Positions 16,879-26,674 are shown, numbered from the stretch's first letter. The stretch is 64,000 bases of DNA from an uncultured Bacteroidales bacterium (GCA_902786725.1 CADADP010000004.1:1-64000); one strand, 5' to 3'. The notes: a model not told the origin generated them from the letters alone. A program made the numbers and translations.

Positions 16879-17865
16879 ATGATGAAAAACTGTGGCGTGA
16901 AAATACTGAGAAGTTTGCTACCGTTGGCGCTGGCGCTTGTGTGTGAGGTTGCCGCGGGGCAGGTTGACGCGCAGTTGACACATTACTGGGCCACTCCGGC
17001 CTACTATAACGCTGCGGCGCTGGGCGAGACCGATTTTATCCACATTACAGCCGGTAGTCGCCTGCAGTGGCTGGGAGTGAAACGCGCGCCGATGTCGTTT
17101 TTCGGGATGGCCGATATGCCGTTCAAGTTTCTGAACAAGCGATGGGGTGTGGGCGTGGTTCTGCAGCAGGAGACGATGGGCTTATACAGCACTATCAATG
17201 CAGGAGCGCAGCTGGCGTGGAAGAAGAAGTTGTTCAAGGGAATGCTCAGTGTGGGCCTTCGGGTGGGGTTTCTTAACGAGACGTTCAAGGGTACTAAGAT
17301 AGAGATACCCGAGGATGACGATGCCCACACGAGTGCCGACGACGCCATTCCCAACACTGATGTTAGCGGCACGGCGCTGGACTTGAGTGCGGGAGTGTTC
17401 TACAGTCACAAGTGGTTTTGGGTAGGCGCCAGCGTGAATCATATCACGGAGCCCAAGGTGACGATGAAAGCCAATCAGGAGTCGGAGGATGAGTATGAGT
17501 TTGAGGCCGGTCGGATGTATTATTTTATGGCCGGTAGCAATATTCCGATAAAAAACACGTTATTTGAAATACAGCCGTCGGTGTTTGTGAAGAGCGACTT
17601 CAAGTTTTTTCAGGCCGAGGCCACGCTCAGGATGCGTTACAACAAGTTTATAACGGCCGGTGTGGGTTACCGCTGGAATGATGCAGTGATGGCGATGCTA
17701 GGCGTGGAGTTCAAGAATTTCTATATAGGCTACGCCTACGACTACCCTCTGAGTAAGATAGTAAAGGCCACGAAGGGAAGTCATGAGTTGCTGCTTCAGT
17801 ATAACGTGAAGCTGGACATGAAAGGACGAAACAAGAATAAGCAGAAAAGTATTCGCATAATGTAG
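16879..17865 (+). CDS. porP: PorP/SprF family type IX secretion membrane protein
   Basis: A 328-residue outer-membrane protein with a signal peptide (cleavage near AAGQ) and the family hallmark DAQLTHYWATPAYYNAAALG at the mature N-terminus. Repeated beta strands of a barrel follow, with motifs such as LGVKRAPMSFFGMAD, GVGYRWNDAVMAMLGVEF and FYIGYAYDYPLSKI. PorP works with the PorK/PorN ring at the outer membrane. It is followed 8 bp later by gldK. The C-terminal Lys/Arg-rich tail after the last strand is short. Confidence 0.93.
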   Translation: MMKNCGVKILRSLLPLALALVCEVAAGQVDAQLTHYWATPAYYNAAALGETDFIHITAGSRLQWLGVKRAPMSFFGMADMPFKFLNKRWGVGVVLQQETMGLYSTINAGAQLAWKKKLFKGMLSVGLRVGFLNETFKGTKIEIPEDDDAHTSADDAIPNTDVSGTALDLSAGVFYSHKWFWVGASVNHITEPKVTMKANQESEDEYEFEAGRMYYFMAGSNIPIKNTLFEIQPSVFVKSDFKFFQAEATLRMRYNKFITAGVGYRWNDAVMAMLGVEFKNFYIGYAYDYPLSKIVKATKGSHELLLQYNVKLDMKGRNKNKQKSIRIM

Positions 17866-17873
17866 AATATTAT

Positions 17874-19304
17874 ATGAAAAAGATTATTAGTTACATTTTT
17901 ATCGCAGTGATGATGACATCGTGTTTCTCGGGTCGCCGAGTGGGTTCGGTAGGCGGAGAAGTTACGGGAGTGGGTGCTGTACATTATAGTGAGCCTACGC
18001 CCTATGGTATGGTGCTTATCGACTGCGGTTCGATGAAAGAGGGCCCCGGCAGCCGCGATTCGATATGGGGTATAGATTCGGTAGCGCGCGGCATATCGGT
18101 GGATGCGTTCTGGATGGACGAGACTGAGATATCGAACTCGAAGTACAAGCAGTTTGTGTATTGGGTTCGCGACTCGATTATCCGCGAGCGCCTTGCCGAC
18201 CCGGCGTATGGCGGGAACGAGGAGTTCAAGATAGTGGAAGACCGTGAGGGAAATCCCATCACACCGCATCTGAACTGGAACCGCGCCATACCCTGGAAGA
18301 ATCCCAGTGAAGAGGAGGAGCGCGCGATACAGAGCGTTTACCGAATTAATCCTATAACCGGAGTGCGCGAGTTGGACCCCACGCAGATGAATTATCGCTA
18401 CGAGGTGTATAACCTGACCGAGGCGGCGAAGCGCCGCAACAGGTTTGACCGAAGTCGCCGTGACTATAACACCGACCATGAGGTGCCCGACTTTGATCCC
18501 ATGATAAGCAAGGATACGGCGTATGTGGACGATGACGGACGCATAATCCGCCAGACCATAACGCATCCGCTGCAGAGCGAGTTTGACTTCGTGAACACCT
18601 ATATAGTGAACATATTCCCCGACACAACATGCTGGATCAACGACTTTGACAACTCGTACAACGAGCCCTACGTGCGCATGTACTTTGCCAGCGCCGGCTA
18701 CAACAATTATCCGGTGGTGGGAGTGAGCTGGGAGCAGGCCACCGCGTTTTGCCACTGGCGCACCGAGTTCTTGAGGAAGTCGCTGGGCAAGGAGGGCGTG
18801 TATGTGGAGCCATTCCGCTTGCCAACTGAGGCCGAGTGGGAGTATGCGGCTCGTGCAGGAGTGAGCGCCAACAAGTTCCCGTGGGAGGGCGAGTTGCCGC
18901 TGACAGAGGAAGACGGCTGCTTCTATGCCAACTTTAAGCCGATGGAAGGAAACTACGTGAAAGACGGAAGTATCATTTCGGCTCCTGTGGGAACATATCA
19001 GCCTAACGACTTTGGCCTTTATGATATGGCCGGCAACGTGAGCGAATGGACGTCCACTGCCTACACTGAGAGCATAGACCGCATGACCAGCGACCTGAAC
19101 CCGGAGTATAGGTACAATGTGGCTAAGGAGGATCCGTATAAGATGTCGCGCAAGATAGTACGCGGCGGTTCGTGGAAGGATGTGGCCCACAACGTGCGAA
19201 GCGACCTGCGCATGTGGGAATACCAGAACGAGCAGCGCTCTTATATAGGCTTCCGTTGCGTGCGCACCAAGGTGGGCACTGCCAAGGTGAAGCGCAAGAA
19301 ATAA
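17874..19304 (+). CDS. gldK: T9SS ring lipoprotein GldK/PorK
   Basis: A 476-residue outer-membrane lipoprotein (lipobox MTSC, C17) with a formylglycine-generating-enzyme/SUMF1-like fold: GMVLIDCGSMKEGP, FWMDETEISNSKYKQF, VVGVSWEQATAFCHWR, RLPTEAEWEYAARAG, GLYDMAGNVSEW and RGGSWKD. In the T9SS this fold is structural and forms the periplasmic ring with GldN. Length and order agree with PorK. It sits between porP and gldL. Confidence 0.95.
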   Translation: MKKIISYIFIAVMMTSCFSGRRVGSVGGEVTGVGAVHYSEPTPYGMVLIDCGSMKEGPGSRDSIWGIDSVARGISVDAFWMDETEISNSKYKQFVYWVRDSIIRERLADPAYGGNEEFKIVEDREGNPITPHLNWNRAIPWKNPSEEEERAIQSVYRINPITGVRELDPTQMNYRYEVYNLTEAAKRRNRFDRSRRDYNTDHEVPDFDPMISKDTAYVDDDGRIIRQTITHPLQSEFDFVNTYIVNIFPDTTCWINDFDNSYNEPYVRMYFASAGYNNYPVVGVSWEQATAFCHWRTEFLRKSLGKEGVYVEPFRLPTEAEWEYAARAGVSANKFPWEGELPLTEEDGCFYANFKPMEGNYVKDGSIISAPVGTYQPNDFGLYDMAGNVSEWTSTAYTESIDRMTSDLNPEYRYNVAKEDPYKMSRKIVRGGSWKDVAHNVRSDLRMWEYQNEQRSYIGFRCVRTKVGTAKVKRKK

Positions 19305-19371
19305 AGGTGAACTAAAGCCGAAAACACGAGAAAACGAACAGAACAAGAAAGCATAAAGATAAAATAGAGAA

Positions 19372-20394
19372 ATGGGAAAAATCAGGAAATACAAGAACGT
19401 GGTGGAACGCTTTCTGTCGGGTGAAAAAGGACAGAGGTTTTTCAATTTCGCGTACAGTATAGGTGCCGCTGTGGTGATATGGGGAGCATTGTTCAAGATA
19501 TTGCACCTCCCAGGTGGCAACACCCTGCTGTCGATAGGTATGGGAACGGAGGTGCTGATGTTCCTCTTGACGGCATTTGATCGTCCCGAGAAGCAGTATC
19601 ACTGGGAAGAGGTTTTCCCGGTCTTGGCCAGCAATGACCCCGAAGATCGTCCCGATTTCAACACCGGTGGCGGCATAGTGATAGGCGGCACCGGCGGCGG
19701 CACAGTGGTAGTGGGCGGCTCGGAATCGGAAGGTTCGGAAGTGAGTGGCTCCGGTGGCACGGTGCACCTGGCCGGTGTGAGTGTGGAGCAGGCCAAAGGT
19801 GCGGTGGGCTTGCCGCAGGGCATAGAGTTGTCGCCTGAGGATTCCCAGTCGCTGAGCGAGAGCATCGCCAAGATGGCCGCCGCGAGCGACCAGTTGAGCC
19901 GTATGGCCGAGTTGACCGATGCCACCCAGCAATATCTGAGCCAGATGGCGGCAATAAGCGAGCAGATGCAGAAGCTCAACGAGACCACAACCAAACTCAA
20001 TGAGGTGCAGGAAACATTGCTGAACAGCTACACAGCCATCACCGAGAACAGCGACGGAATATCATCGAGTTCCACCGGCTATGTGGAGCAGATGCAGGCT
20101 CTGAACCGCAATATCGGCGGGTTGAACACGATTTACGAGATACAGCTAAAGAGTGTGTCGTCGCAACTGGACAGCATAGACCGAGTGAACCGCGGTCTGA
20201 AAGACATTCGCGACATGTATGAGAAGTCGGCGGCCGAGAGCGCCCATTACTGCGACGAGACCGAGAAGATGGCTCACTACATGAAGCAGCTCAACAGCGT
20301 GTATGAAAAGATGATAAAGGCCATGACGGTGAATATGTATCGTCCGCTGGGCGGCATACCGGGTGTGGATGCAACCGACGAGCAAATTGATTAA
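19372..20394 (+). CDS. gldL: T9SS/gliding motor protein GldL/PorL
   Basis: A 340-residue inner-membrane motor subunit. Two membrane helices lie at about residues 25-43 and 51-68, the second carrying an intramembrane glutamate (E60 in GMGTEVLMF), the kind of residue tied to proton flow in this family. A glycine-rich linker at roughly 100-130 (GGGIVIGGTGGGTVVVGG) leads to a long alpha-helical cytoplasmic part with heptad-like patterns (about 150-310). GldL pentamers surround a GldM dimer and power secretion. It lies 67 bp after gldK and 10 bp before gldM. Confidence 0.95.
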   Translation: MGKIRKYKNVVERFLSGEKGQRFFNFAYSIGAAVVIWGALFKILHLPGGNTLLSIGMGTEVLMFLLTAFDRPEKQYHWEEVFPVLASNDPEDRPDFNTGGGIVIGGTGGGTVVVGGSESEGSEVSGSGGTVHLAGVSVEQAKGAVGLPQGIELSPEDSQSLSESIAKMAAASDQLSRMAELTDATQQYLSQMAAISEQMQKLNETTTKLNEVQETLLNSYTAITENSDGISSSSTGYVEQMQALNRNIGGLNTIYEIQLKSVSSQLDSIDRVNRGLKDIRDMYEKSAAESAHYCDETEKMAHYMKQLNSVYEKMIKAMTVNMYRPLGGIPGVDATDEQID

Positions 20395-20404
20395 GAGTTA
20401 GAAA

Positions 20405-21973
20405 ATGGCATCAGCAAAAAATCAGACAGTGGGACGCATGTCGCCCCGTCAGAAGATGATAAACCTGATGTATATCGTCTTGACGGCAATGCTTGCGCTG
20501 AATGTGTCGAGTGATGTGCTCAACGGATTCAGTCAGGTAGAGGACGGCTTGTCTCGCTCAAACAGAACCATAACGGCTCGCAACATGGCCTTGTATGCCG
20601 ACCTGCAGGAGTTCAATAAGGAGAACCCCGAGAAAGGTAAAGTGTGGCTTGATAAGGCCACCGAGGTGCGCGCCAACACCGATGAGTTGTATAATTTTAT
20701 AGACTCACTGAAGGTGGCTATAGTGAAGATGTCGGACGGCGAGGACGGCGATGTTCACAACATAGTGAACCAAGACAATCTGGACGCCGCCTCCGAACTG
20801 ATGCTCGGCGCGGTGGGCGGAAAAGGCGAGTTGCTGCGAGTGAAGATAGACCAGTACCGGCGTTACATAACATCGTTTATCGACGATGCGGAGAAGCGCA
20901 AGAATCTGGAGGTGGCTCTATCCACATCGCCATTTAAAGGCGAGAACAAGAAGTGGGAAGAGACCATGTTCGAGAATATGCCCACCATAGCGGCCGTGAC
21001 GCTGCTGTCGAAGTTGCAGAACGACGTGCGCTATGCCGAGGGCGAGGTGCTGAACCAGTTGCTCACCAACGTGGATCTGGGCGACCTGCGAGTGAACGTG
21101 GTGGATGCCTTTGTTGTGCCCGATTCGCGCATAGTGATGCGCGGCACCAAGTATTCGGCCCGGATTTTGATGGGCGCGGTGGATACCACAGCCCGCCCGG
21201 TGGTGTATATCAACGGTCAGAAACTGAGCAATGACCGTGGCCTGTATGAGGTGGGAACCGGCAAAGCCGGCAACTACGACTACTCGGGCTGGATAGAGGT
21301 GCTGGGTCGCGACGGGTCGCTAACCAAGCGCGAGTTCAAGTCGTCGTACACAGTGATAGATCCACTGGCCACAGTCTCGGCCACGATGATGAACGTGCTC
21401 TATGCCGGAATCAACAACCCCATATCCATAGCGGTGCCCGGTGTGCCCGAAGGCTCGATAACGGCCACGATGACCAACGGCTCGCTAACCAAGAGCGGCA
21501 GCGGCACGTGGATAGCGCACCCCACACGAGTGGGCGATGAGTGCGTGATTTCGGTGACTGCCGACATGAACGGGCAGAAGGTGAACGTGGGCGGAACCAC
21601 ATTCCGCGTGCGCAAACTGCCCGACCCGATGCCTTACATCGCGTATAAAGACGACAAGGGCGTGGCCAATCGCTACAAGGGCGGCAAAGGCTTCTCGAAG
21701 GCCATACTGCTGAATGCCCGTGGAGTGGATGCCGCTATCGACGATGATATACTTAATATAGAGTATAAGGTGCTGAGTTTTGAAACGGTGTTCTTCGACT
21801 CGATGGGCAACGCGATTCCCGAGGTGTCGAACGGCTCCAACTTCTCGGAGCGTCAGCTCACGGCGATACGTCGCTTGTCGCGCGGTAAGCGATTCTATAT
21901 CTCGCGCGTGAAGGCAACGGGCCCCGACGGTATTCAGCGCGACCTGGCCCCGATGGAGGTGATAATTAACTGA
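20405..21973 (+). CDS. gldM: T9SS/gliding motor protein GldM/PorM
   Basis: A 522-residue protein with one N-terminal membrane helix (about residues 18-36, MINLMYIVLTAMLALNVSSD) that sits inside the GldL pentamer. A large periplasmic part follows, with a helical first domain and later beta domains. It is the shaft that carries energy to the GldK/GldN ring at the outer membrane. Ends with the beta-rich region ...GIQRDLAPMEVIIN, as in PorM. Normal length and order. Confidence 0.95.
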   Translation: MASAKNQTVGRMSPRQKMINLMYIVLTAMLALNVSSDVLNGFSQVEDGLSRSNRTITARNMALYADLQEFNKENPEKGKVWLDKATEVRANTDELYNFIDSLKVAIVKMSDGEDGDVHNIVNQDNLDAASELMLGAVGGKGELLRVKIDQYRRYITSFIDDAEKRKNLEVALSTSPFKGENKKWEETMFENMPTIAAVTLLSKLQNDVRYAEGEVLNQLLTNVDLGDLRVNVVDAFVVPDSRIVMRGTKYSARILMGAVDTTARPVVYINGQKLSNDRGLYEVGTGKAGNYDYSGWIEVLGRDGSLTKREFKSSYTVIDPLATVSATMMNVLYAGINNPISIAVPGVPEGSITATMTNGSLTKSGSGTWIAHPTRVGDECVISVTADMNGQKVNVGGTTFRVRKLPDPMPYIAYKDDKGVANRYKGGKGFSKAILLNARGVDAAIDDDILNIEYKVLSFETVFFDSMGNAIPEVSNGSNFSERQLTAIRRLSRGKRFYISRVKATGPDGIQRDLAPMEVIIN

Positions 21974-22038
21974 TGTAGCGAAGCTAACCACAATCAGAGA
22001 AAAAACAATAAGAGCGAAACGCTAATAAATAACAGATT

Positions 22039-23151
22039 ATGAGGATAACAAGAATAATAGTCGTTGCGATAATGGTAGCCCTCACCGCAGGTTTAGCAAC
22101 CGGCCAAGTGGTGAAGAAGAACGACAAGGACAGCAAGAAGAAGAGCGAGAGTTCGGTTCAGATAACCGATCGGCAGCAGGCATTCTTTGAGCAGCGCGAG
22201 CCAGGCGACGCCGACTTGCAGTGGACCAAGGTGGTGTATCGTAGCCTGGACCTTACCAAAGGCAAGAACCCGGCACTCTACTACCCCGAGGAACCTAATG
22301 CCGACGGCGAAGACCTGTTCTTCATAGTGATGCGTCTGCTGGCCAACGACGAGATTTCGGCCTATGAGTATCTCGACGGGCGTGAGATGTTTACCGACGA
22401 TTACAAAATCAAGGTGAAGGAAATGCTGGAGCGATTCCACATCTATCACACCGAGGCAAAGGGTAGCAACGAGAAACATCCCAAGTACACGATAGAGAAC
22501 TCCGACATCCCGGCCAACGAGATTCTGAGCTACTACATAATAGAGAAGTGGGAATTCGACACCCGCAGCAACGCTATGAAGGCGCGCGTGGACGCGATTT
22601 GCCCCGTTCTGCATCGAACCGACGAATTTGGAGGAGAGGCAGTGAAGTATCCTATGTTCTGGGTAAAACTCAACGACATTCGCCCCTGGATGGCACAGCA
22701 GTATGTGTTCACCGACGACGACAACAACCTGCCGCGGTATAACCTGGACGACTTCTTCAAACTGAATATGTACACCGGCGACATCTACAAGGTGAAGAAC
22801 TTGCGCAACCTGTCGCTGATGCAGATGTATCCAGACCCCGACCAATTGAAGATGGCTCAGGATAGCATAGAGAAGCGCTTGCGCGCTTTCGACAAGAACC
22901 TGTGGGTGCCTTCGCGTGAGGAGTTGCAGGCACAGCGTGAGGCACGTGAGAAAGCCGAGTCGGAGGCAGAGGAAGGCGATGAGAACAAGGCCGACGACAC
23001 CAAGGCCACTAAGGCCAAGTCGGTGAAGAAGAACGCGGATAAGGGCTCTAAGACTAAGCGAGGCTCCAAGAATGAAAAGATTAAGCAGCGCAAGCCCAAG
23101 AACAATAATTCGAGCAACAATGCGGTGCGCTCTGTGAGAAGGCGCAAGTGA
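22039..23151 (+). CDS. gldN: T9SS ring protein GldN/PorN
   Basis: A 370-residue periplasmic protein with a signal peptide ending near ATGQ. The conserved PorN region runs from about residue 40 to 290 (WTKVVYRSLDLTKGKNPALYYP, YEYLDGREMFTDDY, YYIIEKWEFDTRS, YPMFWVKLNDIRPWM). The last 75 residues are a low-complexity Lys/Glu/Asn/Ser tail, longer than usual. GldN binds GldK to form the ring next to the outer membrane. Last gene of the T9SS operon, followed by a terminator. Confidence 0.94.
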   Translation: MRITRIIVVAIMVALTAGLATGQVVKKNDKDSKKKSESSVQITDRQQAFFEQREPGDADLQWTKVVYRSLDLTKGKNPALYYPEEPNADGEDLFFIVMRLLANDEISAYEYLDGREMFTDDYKIKVKEMLERFHIYHTEAKGSNEKHPKYTIENSDIPANEILSYYIIEKWEFDTRSNAMKARVDAICPVLHRTDEFGGEAVKYPMFWVKLNDIRPWMAQQYVFTDDDNNLPRYNLDDFFKLNMYTGDIYKVKNLRNLSLMQMYPDPDQLKMAQDSIEKRLRAFDKNLWVPSREELQAQREAREKAESEAEEGDENKADDTKATKAKSVKKNADKGSKTKRGSKNEKIKQRKPKNNNSSNNAVRSVRRRK

Positions 23152-23195
23152 CGTACCGCCGAGCAAGATAAAAGAGATTAAATTTTAATGTGATA

Positions 23196-23240
23196 GATGC
23201 CGCTTCGGACGTGTGAACGCCTGAGCGGCATCACCCCTTT
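23196..23240 (+). terminator. Terminator of the T9SS operon
   Basis: GATGCCGCT at 23196-23204 pairs perfectly with AGCGGCATC at 23224-23232. CACCCCTTTT follows. It lies 45 bp after gldN. Confidence 0.6.
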
Positions 23241-23269
23241 TACGCGTGGGCGTTCTGTGGCGTCATTGG

Positions 23270-23340
23270 GGGCAGTAGGTCCTATAAGGCGAATAGGTCT
23301 TATGGGGCCAATGGGGCTAATAGGGCCAATAGGGATAATG
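23270..23340. repeat. Degenerate 9-bp tandem repeat
   Basis: About seven imperfect copies of a nine-base unit close to CCAATAGGG follow one another, for example CAATGGGGC, TAATAGGGC and CAATAGGGA. It lies between the gldN terminator and the 3' end of the convergent 1,070-residue gene, reaching that gene's stop region at 23346. Confidence 0.7.
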
Positions 23341-23345
23341 GCGTG

Positions 23346-26300
23346 TTATAGGGTGATTTGGCGTATTGTGGGTGTGGGTTCTTTGTGAAAAATCGTTTTG
23401 ATTCGCTCTTTCTGGGTGACTATGCCCTTGTCGGGCTCCAGGTAAAGAGGCATTAGCACTTTGGCGGTCTGCAGTGAGGCACCCGGTTGGGCGGTTTGGT
23501 ATTTCACGTTTACCTTATTGTCGCCTGTTTTGTCGATTGAAATCACGTGTGTGGTGTTGTCTTGAGTTATGACCATGGCGCCATTGCTGAGGTAGATGGT
23601 GGATATTTGCCAGGGTTTCACTGTTACCGGCAGGAACTTGCCGCGGTAGAGCAGAGTTACGGTTTGGTCTTTACAATCTTTCCAGTCGATGTTAAGCAGG
23701 TAGATGACGCGCATGTCGCCGTGTTCCCAAGCGGTCCAGCTGACTTTAGAGTCGGGCGGTGTTTGAATCCATCCTTTGAGGTCTTGCTCGGCGCTGAGCT
23801 GATGCGATATGTTGCGTAGAGTCTGCTCATAATCGGCGCGGATTTGCTCGTCGGCAGGGTAGAGTTTCTGCGGGAAATAGATGACGCGCCCCAGTCCGAG
23901 CGTGCGTTCGGTCTTGGATGTAAGAGAGCGGTAATCCTGTCCCAGCAGTTGGCGGATAACGGCGTCGTCGTTGGGGAATGCCGGTTGCTCATCAGGCTGC
24001 AGGTTAGAGTTGATGTGAGCGGCGGTGAGCACGAGAGTTCCGCCCTGCATCACGTAATTTTTAAGGCGGATGAAATCGCTTGTGTCGAAGGTGTTCCAGC
24101 CCATGAAAGCGATGAGTCGGTAGGAGTTGAGCACGTCTTGCGGCGCTTCGATGGGCAGGAAGTCGATGGCACCGAAAGGCTCGGACGAGAACCAACCGTC
24201 GGGGCCACAGTCGCTGTTACCATTTTGTGGATAATAGACGCTTGTGGCCACGTCGAAACTTTCCATTGCCTTGTTGAACGCCCACTTCTGGCCGTCCTGT
24301 TCCCAAATCGGTCCGCGGCCGAAGCTGCGCCATGCGTCGTTGCGCCCTTGTATTATGGCAGTGGGCACCACCATGTGTCCACGCCGGTCGTGAGTGGAGA
24401 TATATTCCAGCATCAGATTCTGGGCTTTCATGTGCTCTTGTCCGCTGGTGCTGTATCGGTCGTGCAGGAGTTCGTCGGTCCAGAGAGCCTCTTCGGTGTT
24501 GATGTGGCTTGAGCCGTGCATGTAGGCCACGGCCAGCGACAAGTAGAATCGCAGTGAGTGTTCTTTATTCTCGAACTGATAGGGGCGTAACCACTGCATA
24601 GCGTGCAGCGAGCCGTAGCCGGGCTTGCTGTAGGCCCGCGAAGCACCGCGAAGAGCCGACATTATTTTCTCTTCGGGTCCGTACATTTGCTCGGCACCGA
24701 GCCAGTCGTATCCGGCCTGGTAGAAGTAGCGGAAGAGAGTGCTTGGGCCGGTGTGCCTGGTGCTTTCGCCCTTGCTTTGCCTCAAGTTGGAGACGAAATA
24801 GCGCGCGCCGTCGGCCATGTCGGTGACTTTGCGTCGGTCGTAATGGATATAGTCGCCGTGGTCGGTGAAGATGGGTCGGCACTTAGCGAAGATTCCCCCA
24901 TAGGGACGTGTGCGGGCGGCAATGTCGGAGAAGAGACCCACGTAGCGGAACTGAGTCCAGTAGTAGTATCCGCCATCGTTTTCGTGTGCCTGTTTGCCGC
25001 GGAACATTTGTCCGGCGAGTGCGTCGAGCGAGGGGTTAAGACGGCTTGCGGCCAGGTTTCGTCCTTCGACCTGCCAAGCGTAGGGAATGTTCATGTCGTT
25101 GAGTACGCGAGTGTATCGAGAGACGAACTGAGGGGTAACCTCACGGGTCCCGTTCCACTGGTATGACGGGCGGAAATGGTAGGCGTTGCCCACGCCCGAG
25201 CGCAGGTACCACTTGAAGAAGTAGTCGTAGGTGAGTGGCTCTTTCGGGGCATATATTTCGTCGCCGCTGCTGAGCAGCACTTGGGGGCCGTGTTTCTCAA
25301 TCACGTGTTCAACGGTTAGCGATTCGGAGCGATGGCCGGAAGATATTTTTATGTTGACTGGCACTCCGGCATCGCCGGCGCGCAGATTGATGACGTGAAG
25401 TCCCGGCTGTTTGAGCAGTTGCAGCTGCGAGGCGTCGCCGCTTTCGACCTTAAGAGAGACGGCAGGCTTGTTGGTCTCGATAAGAATGCCGAAAGTCGCG
25501 TTGGCGGCTACATAAGTGGGCAGGTATGCCACTTCGAAGTCGCGAGCGCTCTGCTCGATTACTTCCACGCGTCGCAGCGAGTAGGGCCAACTGACGCGGT
25601 GCTCCTCGTTCTGTAACGTGAGGCGGAACGTGCCGTCGCCACAGACGTCCTGTGGCAGAGGAATCATGAAGTCGGCTATGTCGGAGCACCGGTCGAACTC
25701 ATATCCGTCCTTCACCTTGATGCCGTTAAATTCGATAAGCCACTTGGGCCACATCTTGGTGGACATGTTGATGCCCACCCAGTAGTTTTGTTTTTCGGTA
25801 CGAGCAAGTTCCTTAACGAACGGGTGTGTCCAAACCACTTTGCCATCTTGGATGAGCGAGGGCGATTCGAACCAACATTCGCCGCTGAAAAGCGTGCCAC
25901 CCACTCTAAGTAGGATACAAGCCACATTGTCGGGCAACTGCACTTGAGAGTCAACGACGGAGTATTTTTTGCTTGAGCCTTCGGGTATGGGCACTCGGAA
26001 CGTGAGGTCGGCTTTGTCGAAAACATCTTGCGGAGCTCTTCCCGGTCGCTTGAGATAAACTTGAAGTTCCACACCGAAGTCGCCTCCGTCGCTGACCTTA
26101 AGGGCGCTTTTGCGCACTATGGGTATGCGCACTGTGAGAGGTCCGGCTTTGAGCCGTTGGCCCATGATGCGGTTGTAGGCGTGCCGCTCAAAGTTGTCGT
26201 TTTCGCCCTTGAAATATAGAGAATAACGTTCGTTCTTGTGGATAGTAGAGTCCAGATTATCATCGACCAGGCACTCCACGTATCGGAAGTTGCGTTCGCC

Positions 26301-26558
26301 CCGCAGGTTCCAGGGAGCGGGCCACTGCACGTTGCCCACAACGCGCAGAAATCGGCGCACTGTGTCGGAGCGTGGGCTTAGAGCGGCTTTAATGTTGATG
26401 TGTTTGCCCGGAGTTAATGTCTTGTATGTGTCCAAGTCTTTTCCGGCCGAGAAAATCACTTTGCGGCTCTCGGTCTGTAATGCTCCGGCTTGGACCGCGC
26501 TTGTGGTGAGTGCGAAAATTGAAAATAAAAAAATAAGTTTCCCTACTGTTGCTCTCAT
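23346..26558 (-). CDS. Secreted multidomain protein, possibly glycoside hydrolase of clan GH-A type
   Basis: A 1,070-residue exported protein with a signal peptide (about residues 1-24). The N-terminal ~400 residues are beta-rich and contain no recognised motif. A central region (about 440-760) has the aromatic and acidic residues of a catalytic barrel (YDYFFKWYLRSGVG, MYGPEEK at 625-631, HAMQWLRPYQFENK, HINTEEALW). About 800-930 looks like the glutamine-amidotransferase-like middle domain of GH42 beta-galactosidases (LIAFMGWNTFDTSDFIRLKN, MQGGTLVLTAAHIN). A beta-rich C-terminal domain follows. A polysaccharide-degrading role is inferred from this layout only. The gene stands alone, with its own promoter, and no SusC/SusD pair is near. 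Confidence 0.6.
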   Translation of the reverse strand: MRATVGKLIFLFSIFALTTSAVQAGALQTESRKVIFSAGKDLDTYKTLTPGKHINIKAALSPRSDTVRRFLRVVGNVQWPAPWNLRGERNFRYVECLVDDNLDSTIHKNERYSLYFKGENDNFERHAYNRIMGQRLKAGPLTVRIPIVRKSALKVSDGGDFGVELQVYLKRPGRAPQDVFDKADLTFRVPIPEGSSKKYSVVDSQVQLPDNVACILLRVGGTLFSGECWFESPSLIQDGKVVWTHPFVKELARTEKQNYWVGINMSTKMWPKWLIEFNGIKVKDGYEFDRCSDIADFMIPLPQDVCGDGTFRLTLQNEEHRVSWPYSLRRVEVIEQSARDFEVAYLPTYVAANATFGILIETNKPAVSLKVESGDASQLQLLKQPGLHVINLRAGDAGVPVNIKISSGHRSESLTVEHVIEKHGPQVLLSSGDEIYAPKEPLTYDYFFKWYLRSGVGNAYHFRPSYQWNGTREVTPQFVSRYTRVLNDMNIPYAWQVEGRNLAASRLNPSLDALAGQMFRGKQAHENDGGYYYWTQFRYVGLFSDIAARTRPYGGIFAKCRPIFTDHGDYIHYDRRKVTDMADGARYFVSNLRQSKGESTRHTGPSTLFRYFYQAGYDWLGAEQMYGPEEKIMSALRGASRAYSKPGYGSLHAMQWLRPYQFENKEHSLRFYLSLAVAYMHGSSHINTEEALWTDELLHDRYSTSGQEHMKAQNLMLEYISTHDRRGHMVVPTAIIQGRNDAWRSFGRGPIWEQDGQKWAFNKAMESFDVATSVYYPQNGNSDCGPDGWFSSEPFGAIDFLPIEAPQDVLNSYRLIAFMGWNTFDTSDFIRLKNYVMQGGTLVLTAAHINSNLQPDEQPAFPNDDAVIRQLLGQDYRSLTSKTERTLGLGRVIYFPQKLYPADEQIRADYEQTLRNISHQLSAEQDLKGWIQTPPDSKVSWTAWEHGDMRVIYLLNIDWKDCKDQTVTLLYRGKFLPVTVKPWQISTIYLSNGAMVITQDNTTHVISIDKTGDNKVNVKYQTAQPGASLQTAKVLMPLYLEPDKGIVTQKERIKTIFHKEPTPTIRQITL

Positions 26559-26598
26559 ACTTGAATTGGGTTTAAGTTTTATTGCTATTGCTGATTAG

Positions 26599-26629
26599 CA
26601 AAGGTAATAAATGTTTGTGAGACATGCAA
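26599..26629 (-). promoter_or_regulatory. Promoter of the 1,070-residue gene
   Basis: On the minus strand, TTG (complement of 26627-26629) is followed after 20 nt by TACCTTTG (complement of 26599-26606). The -7 box lies about 40 bp before the start codon at 26558. Confidence 0.65.
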
Positions 26630-26674
26630 CAAATTCGGTGAATTGTCGTGGTTAAAGAATTTTTTCCTTAATTG

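Noticed and set aside
17796..19523. 575-codon frame antisense to gldK
   Set aside because: gldK is a conserved T9SS gene with full-length homology; the antisense frame is a by-product of GC-rich codon usage.
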